Of a stretch of DNA of 64,000 nucleotides, positions 52,801 to 61,688 are shown in pieces. Position 1 is the first letter of the stretch. Each line of letters begins with the position of its first letter. The stretch comes from Thermonema rossianum DSM 10300 (GTDB lineage Bacteria > Bacteroidota > Bacteroidia > Cytophagales > Thermonemataceae), in assembly GCF_000426825.1 (NCBI RefSeq), contig NZ_AUGC01000008.1, positions 98,426 through 162,425 on the forward strand. Direction: 5' to 3'. The position numbers were made by a program, and so were the translations under genes. Below the pieces are notes generated by a model. That model was not told the origin of the DNA, ran no database searches, and saw only the letters and a program-made list of their open reading frames with translations.

Positions 52801-55134
52801 ATGCAAAATAGTGTGGCAAGTATAATGAGGCGATGGTGGCAGCGGTGGGTGGTTTCGCGTTTGTTTTACTCCATGCCGGTGCAGTTGTTTTTGTTGCAGC
52901 TGCGCAGCAGGATAGTACTGGTGGCCATTTGGGGCTTTTTAACAGCCATTGTCACCCGCAGCATCGGTATGGACATAGGCTTGCCTTATTTGCTTCTGGA
53001 GCCCGAATACCTCAACAGAGTCGATTTCTTTAGCATGTTTATTGTGGGCATCGCCTTGGGCGGATTTATCATGTCCTATCATATTGCCTGCTACATTCTC
53101 GATGGCCTGAAGTTCTCTTTCATAGCCCACAGCCGGCGCCCCTTTTTCAAGTTTACGCTCAACAACAGCCTGCTGCCTCTGGCTTTCCTGACGGTTTATG
53201 CTTTCTCTTTCGTACGCTTTCAGCAGAGCAGCGCTTTTGCTTCGCAAGAGTTTATCGGCTTGCGGCTGGCCGGTTTATTGTTGGGCGTGGGGCTGATGTG
53301 TGCACTTTTCTTCCTTTACTTCTTCCTTACCAACAAGGATATTTTCAAGATATCGGAACGCTTGGGGGAGCGCCTGCGGCGTTTTCAGCTGGTGCGCATG
53401 AACTTGATGGGGCGCTACAAAGAGATTCGCAAGCAAAAAATCAGGGTAGATTATTACTGGGACGGCCGGCGCTGGCAGCCCGTGCCCGAAGGGGCGCCGG
53501 TGTCGCGCCGGGAGGTGTTGATGGTCTTTGACCAAAACCACTTCAATTCTATTGTCATTCAATCGACGGTTTTTCTTTTCATTCTTTTGCTGGGCAATTA
53601 TAGCGACAGCGCTTATTTTCAAATTCCGGCGGGCGCCAGCCTTTTTTTGCTGCTCACCATCCTTACCATGTTTTTGGGGGCTTTTACTTTTTGGACACGC
53701 CGCTGGGCTACCGTGGCTTTTGTTTTGCTGCTGGTGGGGGCCGAAATGCTGGTGCGTCAGGGCGTGTTCAGCCTGCCTTTTCAGGTTTATGGGCTGAATT
53801 ACAACACAGTGGCGGCACCGTATAATTTGGGGCGCCTGCGCGAAATCAACAGCGATTCGGCTTATGTGGATGATTACCGCTATACCTTGATTGCTTTGGA
53901 AAACTGGCGCAAGAAATTCCCAAAGGGAAGCAAGCCTAAGTTGGTGGTGGTATGCATGAGCGGGGGCGGCCTGCGGGCAGCACTGTGGTCTTTTCGCTGC
54001 CTGCAATATATAGACAGCACCTTGAACGGTTCTTTAATGGACCATACCGTGCTCATGACCGGCGCATCGGGCGGCATGGTGGGCGCTGCCTACTTCCGGG
54101 AACTGTACTTACGGCGTATTTTGGGCGAGCCTATCAATATTTATTCGACAGCTTATTTCAATAATTTGGCACGCGACTACCTGAACCCTATCATCTTCCA
54201 TTGGTTTGTCAATGATATGTTTTTGCGGTTTCAGCCATTTAACTATAAAGGCAAACGATACTTCAAAGACCGTGGATATGCCTGGGAAGAGAAGTTTAAC
54301 CAGAACACCGGAGGCCTTTTGGATAAGGCTTTGTGTGAATACAAAGAGCCTGAGTTACTGGCCTTGGTGCCTATGTTTGTACTTTCGCCCATGATTGCCA
54401 ATGATGGGCGCCGGCTCTTTATATCTCCTTTGCCCATGTCTTATTTGTGCGTGCAAAGCCCCTTTGAAAAGCGCTTTAGAAACAACAAAATCAAAGGGGT
54501 GGAACTGCGGCGTCTGCTCGACAAGCAAGACGGTGAGTCTTTGCGATTTTTAAGTGCCCTGCGCATGAATGCCACCTTCCCTTACATTGCGCCCAATGTG
54601 AAGCTCCCTACCGACCCGGTCATAGAAATCATGGATGCCGGTTTGATTGACAATTATGGCATCAGCACGGCCGTGCGCTTCTTGTATGTGTTTCGTGACT
54701 GGATAGTGAAAAACACCGGGGGCGTGCTGATTGTGGCAATCCGGGACAGCCAAAAAGACTCGCCCTTGCCCAAGCCCATCAATCCTTCGTTGTTTGAGCG
54801 CTTATTTACACCCATACGCAGCATTTATGCCGACAACATGTTTACTCAAGACATATCGAACGACGACCTGCTGGAATATGCCAAAGCGTGGTATGAGCAG
54901 TATATCCCCTTCGATAAGGTAGAGTTTCAGTATGTGCCCATATCCAAGGACATGGCAGAGATAGAGCGGCGTTTAAGTGGCCAGGTGGTGAATCCGGAAA
55001 AGATTATCAAGATAGAACGGGCAGCGCTTAGCTGGCATCTGACTGCCAAAGAGAAAGAAAGCATTTGGCGCACCATCTATGAAACGCGCAACCAGGCTGC
55101 CTTGCGTTGGCTCGAGCAACGTTTGATGCCCTAA
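52801..55134 (+). CDS. Membrane-anchored patatin-like phospholipase
   Basis: A 777-residue protein. Residues about 20-340 form a polytopic membrane region (for example LVAIWGFLTAIVTR and FLLLTILTMFLGAFTFW). The patatin domain follows: oxyanion loop SGGGLRAALWSF (about 387-398), nucleophile Ser423 in GASGGMVG and catalytic Asp612 in MDAGLIDNYG. The active site should face the cytoplasm or periplasm next to the membrane, acting on phospholipids. The long polytopic N-terminus is unusual compared with soluble patatins. Confidence 0.9.
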   Translation: MQNSVASIMRRWWQRWVVSRLFYSMPVQLFLLQLRSRIVLVAIWGFLTAIVTRSIGMDIGLPYLLLEPEYLNRVDFFSMFIVGIALGGFIMSYHIACYILDGLKFSFIAHSRRPFFKFTLNNSLLPLAFLTVYAFSFVRFQQSSAFASQEFIGLRLAGLLLGVGLMCALFFLYFFLTNKDIFKISERLGERLRRFQLVRMNLMGRYKEIRKQKIRVDYYWDGRRWQPVPEGAPVSRREVLMVFDQNHFNSIVIQSTVFLFILLLGNYSDSAYFQIPAGASLFLLLTILTMFLGAFTFWTRRWATVAFVLLLVGAEMLVRQGVFSLPFQVYGLNYNTVAAPYNLGRLREINSDSAYVDDYRYTLIALENWRKKFPKGSKPKLVVVCMSGGGLRAALWSFRCLQYIDSTLNGSLMDHTVLMTGASGGMVGAAYFRELYLRRILGEPINIYSTAYFNNLARDYLNPIIFHWFVNDMFLRFQPFNYKGKRYFKDRGYAWEEKFNQNTGGLLDKALCEYKEPELLALVPMFVLSPMIANDGRRLFISPLPMSYLCVQSPFEKRFRNNKIKGVELRRLLDKQDGESLRFLSALRMNATFPYIAPNVKLPTDPVIEIMDAGLIDNYGISTAVRFLYVFRDWIVKNTGGVLIVAIRDSQKDSPLPKPINPSLFERLFTPIRSIYADNMFTQDISNDDLLEYAKAWYEQYIPFDKVEFQYVPISKDMAEIERRLSGQVVNPEKIIKIERAALSWHLTAKEKESIWRTIYETRNQAALRWLEQRLMP

Positions 55135-55260
55135 GATTGAAACAAAATTTCTCATTTCCTCCCGCCACACTTGCATATTTGTTGAGAATGTCTTTTTTTA
55201 GAAGAAGCTTTTTTATGGCAAGAAGGCAAACAATAAGCAAACAGAAACAATACCTTTTGT

Positions 55261-55677
55261 ATGGAAGATATCAACTATTACGCAAAGATCATCGAAGATT
55301 GCATCCGTGATTTGGGGCTCGACCCGGTGCAGTTGCGCGGCGAACTGGAGGGGCAGTGGAACCTGAAGCGTGGCTCCGCCTCGGTATATGTGGACCTGTG
55401 GCGCTCTGAAAGTTCGAAACAGATTTATTTTCAATTGTTGGCACCGGTGGTAGGGGTCCCGCCTACCAATCGCGAACAGTTCTTTCATGAGTTATTGCAA
55501 ATTAACCATTCTCTTTATGGGGTTGCCTTTTCTGTTAAAGACAACTACGCCTACATCAAGATGATTCGTGAGGCGGAAGGCTTGGATAAAAGCGAAGCAT
55601 TGGCGATGATAGAGCGCATCGGGTATTACGCGGACCTCTACGATGACAAGCTGCGCGAAAAGTATTTCGGCAGATAA
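55261..55677 (+). CDS. YbjN-domain protein
   Basis: A 138-residue soluble protein matching the YbjN/type III chaperone-like fold: helix MEDINYYAKIIEDCIRDLGL, strands VYVDLWRSESSKQIYFQLLA and NHSLYGVAFSVKDNYAYIK, with C-terminal helix ALAMIERIGYYADLYDDKL. Members of this family are dispersed in Bacteroidota with unknown function. It lies after the patatin gene on the same strand. Confidence 0.85.
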   Translation: MEDINYYAKIIEDCIRDLGLDPVQLRGELEGQWNLKRGSASVYVDLWRSESSKQIYFQLLAPVVGVPPTNREQFFHELLQINHSLYGVAFSVKDNYAYIKMIREAEGLDKSEALAMIERIGYYADLYDDKLREKYFGR

Positions 55678-55703
55678 GCGACAGTGCCACTGCTTTTGAG
55701 CAT

Positions 55704-55740
55704 GCCCCTTGCCGTAGTTTGCGGTGAGGGGCGTTTTTTT
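55704..55740 (+). terminator. Terminator after the YbjN-domain gene
   Basis: GCCCCTTGCCG (55704-55714) pairs with CGGTGAGGGGC (55722-55732), followed by GTTTTTTT. Confidence 0.8.
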
Positions 55741-55825
55741 CTTTGTTTTCTTGGTCAAATCAATTCCGGGCGGTCATTTTCTACCTCATGCAGTCTGTCA
55801 TATTGAGCGGAGCGAAGTGCAGCTT

Positions 55826-55915
55826 GTCATTTCTTACCTCATGCAGTGAAGTGAGAAGTCTCATCAAACCAAGCCACAAACAGCGAAGAGATTTCTCGCA
55901 TACGCTCGAAATGAC
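55826..55915. repeat. Dispersed inverted repeat, copy 5
   Basis: Starts GTCATTTCTTACCTCATGCA, includes GAAGTCTCATCAAACCAAGC, and ends GCTCGAAATGAC. The middle matches copy 2. A half-unit GTCATATTGAGCGGAGCGAA lies just upstream (about 55797). Confidence 0.85.
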
Positions 55916-55986
55916 AGGGGGAAGGCTCGAAAGGACAAGAAGGAGAAAGGCATAAAAGAGAGAACAAAGCAAAAACGTTCCCATTT

Positions 55987-56072
55987 GTCATCTCGAACAA
56001 GCGAAGCGAGTGAGCGATCTCAATCAAACTACAAGCAGCAAAAAGAGATTTCCCGCTTGCACTCGAAATGAC
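55987..56072. repeat. Dispersed inverted repeat, copy 6
   Basis: Starts GTCATCTCGAACAAGCGAAG, includes CGATCTCAATCAAACTACAA, and ends CACTCGAAATGAC. It lies 71 bases from copy 5. Confidence 0.85.
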
Positions 56073-56152
56073 AAACGGAGACATCCGAAGTGCTCAAAAG
56101 GAAACGCAAAGTGAAGGCTTGCAAAGAAGCGGCATTGCCTTTCTATTTACTT

Positions 56153-57262
56153 TTATTCGTGCAAGTATTGCCAAATAAGAGCGGCGGTTCGCTTCGATGC
56201 GCCGGGTTCTCCCAACAGCCGGCGCAGGGCGGCGTAATCGTCGAGCATCTGTTGACGCCTTGGCCCTTCCACAATTTGTTGCAGGTGCCGGCTGATGGTG
56301 TCGGGCTTGCATGCTTTCTGTATGAGTTCGGGCACTACCTCGCGCCCCATCACTATGTTGACCAGTGAAATATGATTGACTTTGGCCACTGTCTTGGCGA
56401 TGCGGTAATTGAGCCAACTGGCTTTGTAAACCACCACTTCGGGCACACCGAGCAGGGCTGTTTCCAAAGTAGCCGTGCCGGAAGTGACGATGGCTGCATG
56501 AGCATGCGACAGCAAGTCATAAGTGGCATCATACACAATGCGCACTTGGGGGTTGTTTTCGCAGGCGGCATACCACTCTTTGGGCAAATGGCTGATGCCG
56601 GCCACCACGAACTGATAAGCAGGGAACCGGCGGCTCACCGCCATCATTTCGGGCAGCAGCAGTTTGAGTTCCTGGCGCCGGCTGCCGGGCAGAAGGGCAA
56701 TGATGGGACGTGTGGCGTCTAATTGGTGCCTTTCCAAAAAGTGCTCATCTTTTTGATAAGCGGCGATGGCATCCATGATAGGATTGCCCACATAATCTAC
56801 TTCATAGCCGAAGCGGGCAAAGAAATCCTTTTCAAAGGGGAAAATTACAAACATGTGGTCAATCAGACGTTTAATCTTATACGCCCGCTGGGTATTCCAT
56901 GCCCATACTTTGGGCGAGATGTAATAGAAGGTGCGAAAGCCGGCATGCCGGCAAAACTCGGCCACCTTCATATTGAAACCGCCATAGTCCACCAAAATGA
57001 CGGCATCGGGCCGGAAGTCTTGAATTTGCTGTTTGCATTCCTTCAAGAAGCGGCGAATGGTCGCCAGGTTTTTGACCACTTCCCAGAAGCCCATGAAAGC
57101 CATGTCGTTGTAGTGCCGGAGCAGTTCGGCGCCGGCAGCCTGCATCAATTCGCCCCCCCATGCCCGTATGTGAGCCTGCGGGTCTATCAGGCGCAGTTCT
57201 TTTATCAGGTTCGAGGCATGCAGGTCGCCCGATTTTTCGCCTGCAATGATAAAATATTTCAT
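56153..57262 (-). CDS. lpxB: Lipid-A-disaccharide synthase
   Basis: A 369-residue GT19 glycosyltransferase that joins UDP-2,3-diacylglucosamine to lipid X. Features: start MKYFIIAGEKSGDLHASNLI, AWGGELMQAAGAELLRHYND, KVWAWNTQRAYKIKRLIDH and LLPGSRRQELKLLLPEM, all typical. ATG 57260-57262 is chosen because the longer in-frame start at 57367 adds residues absent from the family and overlaps the WYL gene. A good promoter lies just upstream (57283-57314). Confidence 0.96.
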   Translation of the reverse strand: MKYFIIAGEKSGDLHASNLIKELRLIDPQAHIRAWGGELMQAAGAELLRHYNDMAFMGFWEVVKNLATIRRFLKECKQQIQDFRPDAVILVDYGGFNMKVAEFCRHAGFRTFYYISPKVWAWNTQRAYKIKRLIDHMFVIFPFEKDFFARFGYEVDYVGNPIMDAIAAYQKDEHFLERHQLDATRPIIALLPGSRRQELKLLLPEMMAVSRRFPAYQFVVAGISHLPKEWYAACENNPQVRIVYDATYDLLSHAHAAIVTSGTATLETALLGVPEVVVYKASWLNYRIAKTVAKVNHISLVNIVMGREVVPELIQKACKPDTISRHLQQIVEGPRRQQMLDDYAALRRLLGEPGASKRTAALIWQYLHE

Positions 57263-57282
57263 AACAAACACATTGTGACATG

Positions 57283-57314
57283 CAAAGATAAGACGCAGGG
57301 GCGCCTGTGCCAAA
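57283..57314 (-). promoter_or_regulatory. Promoter of lpxB
   Basis: On the minus strand, TTTG at 57314-57311 and TATCTTTG at 57290-57283 are 20 bases apart, a complete Bacteroidota-type promoter. It lies between the end of the WYL gene and lpxB. Confidence 0.6.
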
Positions 57315-57323
57315 CGCATGGGC

Positions 57324-58382
57324 TTACAGGCGGTAAAGTAACAAGGTTTTTTCCAGCGTTTCAACAACCGCCCTTTTGAGTTTTTTGGGTTTAAGTACCT
57401 GCACGTCGGGCGACATGCTCAGCAGTTCGTATAGAAGTTCTTGATTGATAATCAGGCGGTATTCTATTTCCCAGAAGACTTCGTTTTTTTCCGTGATGCG
57501 TTGGGTGTGGTGCAGGGGGCGTGTTTCGAGGTACTTCCCCAGCAGGGGCGTGCAAGCCAGCAATACGCGCTTGGGCTTGTCTTCCGGATTACGGGTTACG
57601 CCATAACAATAGCGGTAATATTCTTCCGGGTCGAACTGCAGTTTTTCGGCATCGAGGGCTTCGGCATCGAGCAGCCGCAGGCTGCCGGGCAGCACTCTGT
57701 CCAGTCCAAAAGTGGCGATGCGCCCCTTGCGTTCTTCATAGCCTACGAGGTACCACCTGTTTTTGAACGACTTGAGCAAAAGAGGATGCAGGGTGCGGCG
57801 GCTGCTTTCTTCACTCTTGAATTTCATGTACTCGAATTGCACTTGCCGGCGGTTTTGTATGGCGGCTGCCAGCTCGCCCAGTAGCTCACGCCCTTTCACG
57901 AACTCGGGCTCGTCGGTTTGTATGAAGCTCAGGCGGCGGTTGTCGAGCCGTGTGGGGATTTGCTTGCTGATTTGCACGGCATCGAGCACCTTGTCTATGG
58001 CTTGCGAAAAGGCATGAAAGAAGGGTTGATGCCGGAAGCCTTCCAAGAGGCCTTCTATCAGGGTGATGGACTGCAGGTCCTGTTTGGAAAGCGAAAGGGC
58101 AGCCAGGCGGTAAGTGCGGTCTTCTTCATACAGCACTTTGCCGCTCTTCTTTAGCTTTTCGCCATAGAAGTAGCCCCTGCGTTCGTGGTGATACTCGATG
58201 GGGGCGCCGAATTGCTCACGCATGACGCGCAGGTCCTTTTCAAAAGAAGAGAGCGAATAGGGGCGGTCGGTGCGCTCTTCTATGGTTTGCATGATTTCCT
58301 CGCGCGAAGGATAAGGGCGCTGCCTGTTGCGCAGCATCTCATCGATGATTAAATAACGGAGCAGTTGATTTTTGTTTGCCAT
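57324..58382 (-). CDS. WYL-domain transcriptional regulator
   Basis: A 352-residue DNA-binding regulator. An N-terminal helix-turn-helix region (NQLLRYLIIDEMLRNRQRPY through SSFEKDLRVMREQFG, about 4-70) precedes a WYL ligand-sensing domain (about 140-230: QVQFEYMKFKSEESSRRTL, then FKNRWYLVGYEE) and a WCX-like C-terminus. The usual WYL triad appears as RWYLVG. Target genes and ligand are unknown; some WYL proteins regulate CRISPR or phage-defence genes. ATG 58380-58382 is chosen over an upstream start at 58436 inside the neighbour's terminator. Confidence 0.92.
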   Translation of the reverse strand: MANKNQLLRYLIIDEMLRNRQRPYPSREEIMQTIEERTDRPYSLSSFEKDLRVMREQFGAPIEYHHERRGYFYGEKLKKSGKVLYEEDRTYRLAALSLSKQDLQSITLIEGLLEGFRHQPFFHAFSQAIDKVLDAVQISKQIPTRLDNRRLSFIQTDEPEFVKGRELLGELAAAIQNRRQVQFEYMKFKSEESSRRTLHPLLLKSFKNRWYLVGYEERKGRIATFGLDRVLPGSLRLLDAEALDAEKLQFDPEEYYRYCYGVTRNPEDKPKRVLLACTPLLGKYLETRPLHHTQRITEKNEVFWEIEYRLIINQELLYELLSMSPDVQVLKPKKLKRAVVETLEKTLLLYRL

Positions 58383-58419
58383 AGGCGATTGAAGACACCA
58401 AGATTTGGCATAAGATAAT

Positions 58420-58452
58420 AAAAAAACATCGAGCATGTGGCATGCCCGATGT
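58420..58452 (-). terminator. Terminator of the thioredoxin operon
   Basis: ACATCGAGCATG (58426-58437) pairs with CATGCCCGATGT (58441-58452), one mismatch, followed on the minus strand by TTTTTTT. Confidence 0.8.
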
Positions 58453-58481
58453 CAAACAAGGCGTATGTACCGGTTCCGGGG

Positions 58482-58724
58482 TTAGGAAATGCTGTTGCGC
58501 ACCATTTGGGCATAGGCGCGCATGGCAGAGGTGAAGTCCATGCCTTCTTTGTTCATTTTGTCGAGAATCCAGCGGGCAGCGATGATGTGTGTGAGCTGCT
58601 CGCCTTCGTCTTCGCCTTCTACTTCAATATTGAGTGCTTCGCCATTCTCAAGAGCCTGTTCGGCAGCTGCCAAAGTGGCTTCGTCGTATTGCTGTACCAG
58701 TTTTTTAATCGCAGGTATTTTCAT
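58482..58724 (-). CDS. DUF6952-like small protein
   Basis: An 80-residue acidic protein (MKIPAIKKLVQQYDEATLAA, then VEGEDEGEQLTHIIAARWIL) resembling the DUF6952 family, which is found beside thioredoxin genes in Bacteroidota. Here it begins 2 bases after the thioredoxin stop. Function unknown; no cysteine is present, so it is not a redox protein itself. Confidence 0.85.
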   Translation of the reverse strand: MKIPAIKKLVQQYDEATLAAAEQALENGEALNIEVEGEDEGEQLTHIIAARWILDKMNKEGMDFTSAMRAYAQMVRNSIS

Positions 58725-58726
58725 GT

Positions 58727-59050
58727 TTAAAGACTTTTTAGTTTTTCCAACAATGCCACAATGCCTTCTTCTTTGCCGGTAGCCACGCTTTCTACCAGCT
58801 CGCCATTATGGAAGATGGCAAAAGTAGGAAGGTTGTTTACTTGAGCCGCTTTGCGTGCTTCGGGACTCTCTTCGGCATTGATGTCCAAAAATGCGATGCC
58901 TGCAAAACGTTCGTCATCGGAAAGCCGGCGATATTTGGGGGCAATTAAGCGGCAGGTGCCGCACCAGCCGGCATAAAACTTGGCAATCGCTTTGGGGTGC
59001 TGCGACAATAACTCTTGAAAGTTTTGATCATTGCTTGTAATAACTGCCAT
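58727..59050 (-). CDS. Thioredoxin-family protein with WCGTC active site
   Basis: A 107-residue thioredoxin fold with the active site GWCGTC (Cys30 and Cys33) where ordinary thioredoxin has CGPC, and a cis-Pro (NNLPTF). Pro-to-Thr changes usually shift the redox potential and lessen reducing power. It is cytoplasmic and co-transcribed with the DUF6952-like gene. Confidence 0.92.
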   Translation of the reverse strand: MAVITSNDQNFQELLSQHPKAIAKFYAGWCGTCRLIAPKYRRLSDDERFAGIAFLDINAEESPEARKAAQVNNLPTFAIFHNGELVESVATGKEEGIVALLEKLKSL

Positions 59051-59152
59051 TGGTTTATCTGTTTTTGTATGGTTGTTTTTTGTTTAAAAGCTATTTAAGG
59101 GAAAAACGGTATTTTTTTAAGGTGTAATAAACGGTTGATAAAGTGACTACTT

Positions 59153-59186
59153 TTTGCCAATCATACCATAAAAATATGTAACTTTG
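59153..59186 (+). promoter_or_regulatory. Candidate promoter of the TrpF-like gene
   Basis: TTTG (59153-59156) and TAACTTTG (59179-59186) lie 22 bases apart, slightly longer than ideal. The start codon is at 59236. Confidence 0.4.
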
Positions 59187-59235
59187 CTTTTGCACGTTCA
59201 GAGCAGTTAACAAATATCAAAAAAGAATTGTTCTT

Positions 59236-59874
59236 ATGGGACTAAAAACCTTTGTGAAGGTCAGTGTAAACAACCTGAGTGACGCCCGCTATTGTGCCGG
59301 TATGGGGGTAGATATGTTGGGCTTTTGTATGGAAGCCGAAAATCCCAACTTCGTATCGCCTGAGAAGTATTTTGAAATTATCGGATGGTTGGCAGGGGTG
59401 GAGTTTGTCGGTGAATTTCACAATTACGACTTGAAGCAAATCAATAAAGTGTTGGCTGATTATCCGGTGCATGGTCTGCAAATAGACCGGGAGGACGTGC
59501 TGGAAGAACTGCGTCAAATATCCATCAATACCGACGTGCATGGCTTGCCTGTCTTGTTTCGCCTGTACCTGCACGCCCACATGAATTTGTTTACCATAGA
59601 GCCTTTGTTGGAAAAGTACCACAAGCTGGTAAAGATGTTTGTGCTGGAGTCGGAGGTTGACCGCCTGACGGTGGCAGAGATGCAGCAGTTGAAGAAGCTG
59701 GCAGAGAAATATCCTATTTTGTTGGGGTATGGCATTACGCCGGACAACATTCAATTGTTGTTATCGGAAGTGCCGCTCAAAGGCATAGCCCTGCACGGCA
59801 GCGATGAGTTGCGTCCCGGCTTGAAAGATTTTGATGAGCTGGCAGACATACTGGAAGCCATTGAAGTGGACTAA
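59236..59874 (+). CDS. Phosphoribosylanthranilate isomerase-like TIM barrel, probably not catalytic
   Basis: A 212-residue TrpF-like (beta/alpha)8 protein. The start KTFVKVSVNNLSDARYCAGMGVDMLGF aligns in shape with TrpF (K-I-C-G-I...A...GAD-LGF), but the TrpF catalytic Cys position is Ser (KVSVNN), and no trp genes are nearby. The GYGITPDNI and LHGSDELRPG blocks mirror the phosphate-binding strands, so phosphate binding may remain. It may be a paralogue with a new role; its function is unknown. Confidence 0.82.
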   Translation: MGLKTFVKVSVNNLSDARYCAGMGVDMLGFCMEAENPNFVSPEKYFEIIGWLAGVEFVGEFHNYDLKQINKVLADYPVHGLQIDREDVLEELRQISINTDVHGLPVLFRLYLHAHMNLFTIEPLLEKYHKLVKMFVLESEVDRLTVAEMQQLKKLAEKYPILLGYGITPDNIQLLLSEVPLKGIALHGSDELRPGLKDFDELADILEAIEVD

Positions 59875-59880
59875 CACCGT

Positions 59881-61524
59881 TCATTCGTCGCTCTTTACTT
59901 GCTTCTTCAGGGCTTCTATTTTTTTCTTGTAGTTTTTCAGCTCTTTGTTCAAGGGCGAATCGGGCAGCTCAAGCTCGCTGCTCTGTTTTTGGATGCGTGC
60001 CAACATTTCTGCTTCATCGGGCAGCAGTGCGCTCAACTGTGTGCTGATGCCTTTGATAAGCAAACAAGCCCCTATGATTTGGTTTTGATAGTGAATAGGC
60101 GAAAAGAGTACCTCATGCATGCCCTCTTGGAATTGCTCCAGCGTTTTGGTGCTTTGCCCGGCCAATACCTTTTGGCATAGCCTGCGCCAGTGACCAAGCT
60201 GTTCTTGGGGCACCAAAGAAAGGAAATAGACGCCTTCGTGTATAGCCAGGCCGGCACTCAGGAAAAACTGCCGGGCTATGCGGTTGAATAAGGTGATATT
60301 GAACTCATGGTCAATGACTACGATGCCTTCTTGCACGTTGTCTATGACCGCACGCACATATGCTTCTTCTTCGCTCAGTTGCCGGTTGGCTTCGATGAGC
60401 TCGTGATGGGTTTGCTGCAACTCTTTGATATGGGCTTGCAGCTCTTCTTCTTTTTCCCGTAACTTTTGCGCCTGCTCCTCCAGCTCTTGCAGCATCTGGG
60501 CTTGCTGTATTTCCTGCTTCTTGCGTTCGCTGATGTCGCGGGCAAAGACGGCCACGCCAATGGTTACCTGTTCCTTGTTGATGATGGGGTTGAAGGCCAC
60601 TTCGTAAAAGCGCTTTTCTTTTTTGATGCCCGGCAACTCGTGTTCTATGTTCAAATGACAACTGGCGTTTAGTACTTTGTCGATATAGGGACGCCAAAAG
60701 TCAACAAATTCGCGCGGCAGCTGTTTCAGCAAGGTGCTATGCGTAGAGAGTTCCACGCCATACTCTTTGCGTATGTATTCGTAAAAAGCTTTGTTGTAAC
60801 TGATGAGTTTGTAACGAAAATCGACTGAAAAGATGAAATCCCGCGCGTTGTCAATCAAAGCCTGTATGTTGGCTTGTTGTTCCTGAATGTCTTCTTTGGC
60901 CAAGAGCAGTTCATTCTGCGCCGACTCCAGGTCCTTTATTTTGGCCTGAAGGGCTTTGTTCTGCTCTTTCATTTCCCGCAGCAGGGCACTTACGGCCGGC
61001 CGCCGGCTGTACACGGCTATGTATTGCTTCCCCGCTGCAATTGTCAAGGGCTTAAAATACCATATCAGCTGATTGAGCTCTTCCTTGTCTTCGTTTTCAC
61101 CTGTTTCGAACACATGCCCGGCACCGGCTTGCTGTAAGCCTTTCTTCCATAGTGCAAGTGCATGGTCAGGCAGGAAACACCATACCGGCTGCCCCTCGAG
61201 CTCGGTTTGTTTGCTCAGGGCTGCCCATGCCCGGAATCCTTCGTTGGCGGCCACTACCTTTTGGTCCCGGTCGAGCAGCAGGGCGGGGGTGTCGAAAAGC
61301 CGCAGGAGTGCCGGCACCAGCGGGGTAGGACTCAGTAATATTTTCCGGTAGGTGCGACGCAAAAGGGCGTGGTCGAGCATGGCAGCCCCCCCAAAGGCAA
61401 AGAGCGCCAAGGCTATCAGCAGGGCAATATAGGTTTCGTTGTCATAGACAGCCCAAGCAATGCCGCCCAGAAGGCAAAGCAATACGATAATTTTTAGTAA
61501 AATACTATGAAAATGCCACCGCAT
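59881..61524 (-). CDS. Membrane PAS-domain protein without kinase domain
   Basis: A 547-residue sensor. Two N-terminal helices (ILLKIIVLLCLLGGIAWAV and YIALLIALALFAFGG) are followed by three PAS-like domains (about 70-160, 215-325, 390-490), joined by coiled coils (ALREMKEQNKALQAKIKDLE-like and QMLQELEEQAQKLREKEEEL). The middle PAS has the usual FARDISERKKQE exit motif. No histidine-kinase, GGDEF, EAL, HTH or methyl-accepting domain follows, so the output is unclear; it could be a partner of a separate kinase. Confidence 0.85.
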   Translation of the reverse strand: MRWHFHSILLKIIVLLCLLGGIAWAVYDNETYIALLIALALFAFGGAAMLDHALLRRTYRKILLSPTPLVPALLRLFDTPALLLDRDQKVVAANEGFRAWAALSKQTELEGQPVWCFLPDHALALWKKGLQQAGAGHVFETGENEDKEELNQLIWYFKPLTIAAGKQYIAVYSRRPAVSALLREMKEQNKALQAKIKDLESAQNELLLAKEDIQEQQANIQALIDNARDFIFSVDFRYKLISYNKAFYEYIRKEYGVELSTHSTLLKQLPREFVDFWRPYIDKVLNASCHLNIEHELPGIKKEKRFYEVAFNPIINKEQVTIGVAVFARDISERKKQEIQQAQMLQELEEQAQKLREKEEELQAHIKELQQTHHELIEANRQLSEEEAYVRAVIDNVQEGIVVIDHEFNITLFNRIARQFFLSAGLAIHEGVYFLSLVPQEQLGHWRRLCQKVLAGQSTKTLEQFQEGMHEVLFSPIHYQNQIIGACLLIKGISTQLSALLPDEAEMLARIQKQSSELELPDSPLNKELKNYKKKIEALKKQVKSDE

Positions 61525-61688
61525 GGTGATGATACCGGCATGAAACCGTTTTTTGAGTTTACTCTTCTTACAGATTCAAAATATATACCATAAATGCGTA
61601 TTTTTCAAACAATGTGTATGAATTTTGTTGAAAGTGAAAAGATTGAACAGGCTACCGGGAACAAAAGCCATCTTTATCTTTACCGGAT

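Larger units (their letters stand above)
55678..56152. other. 475-bp intergenic region made mostly of two dispersed repeats
   Basis: Contains a terminator (55704-55740), repeat copies 5 and 6 and a half-unit at about 55797. No gene is seen; the repeats and spacer DNA fill the gap up to lpxB. Confidence 0.75.
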
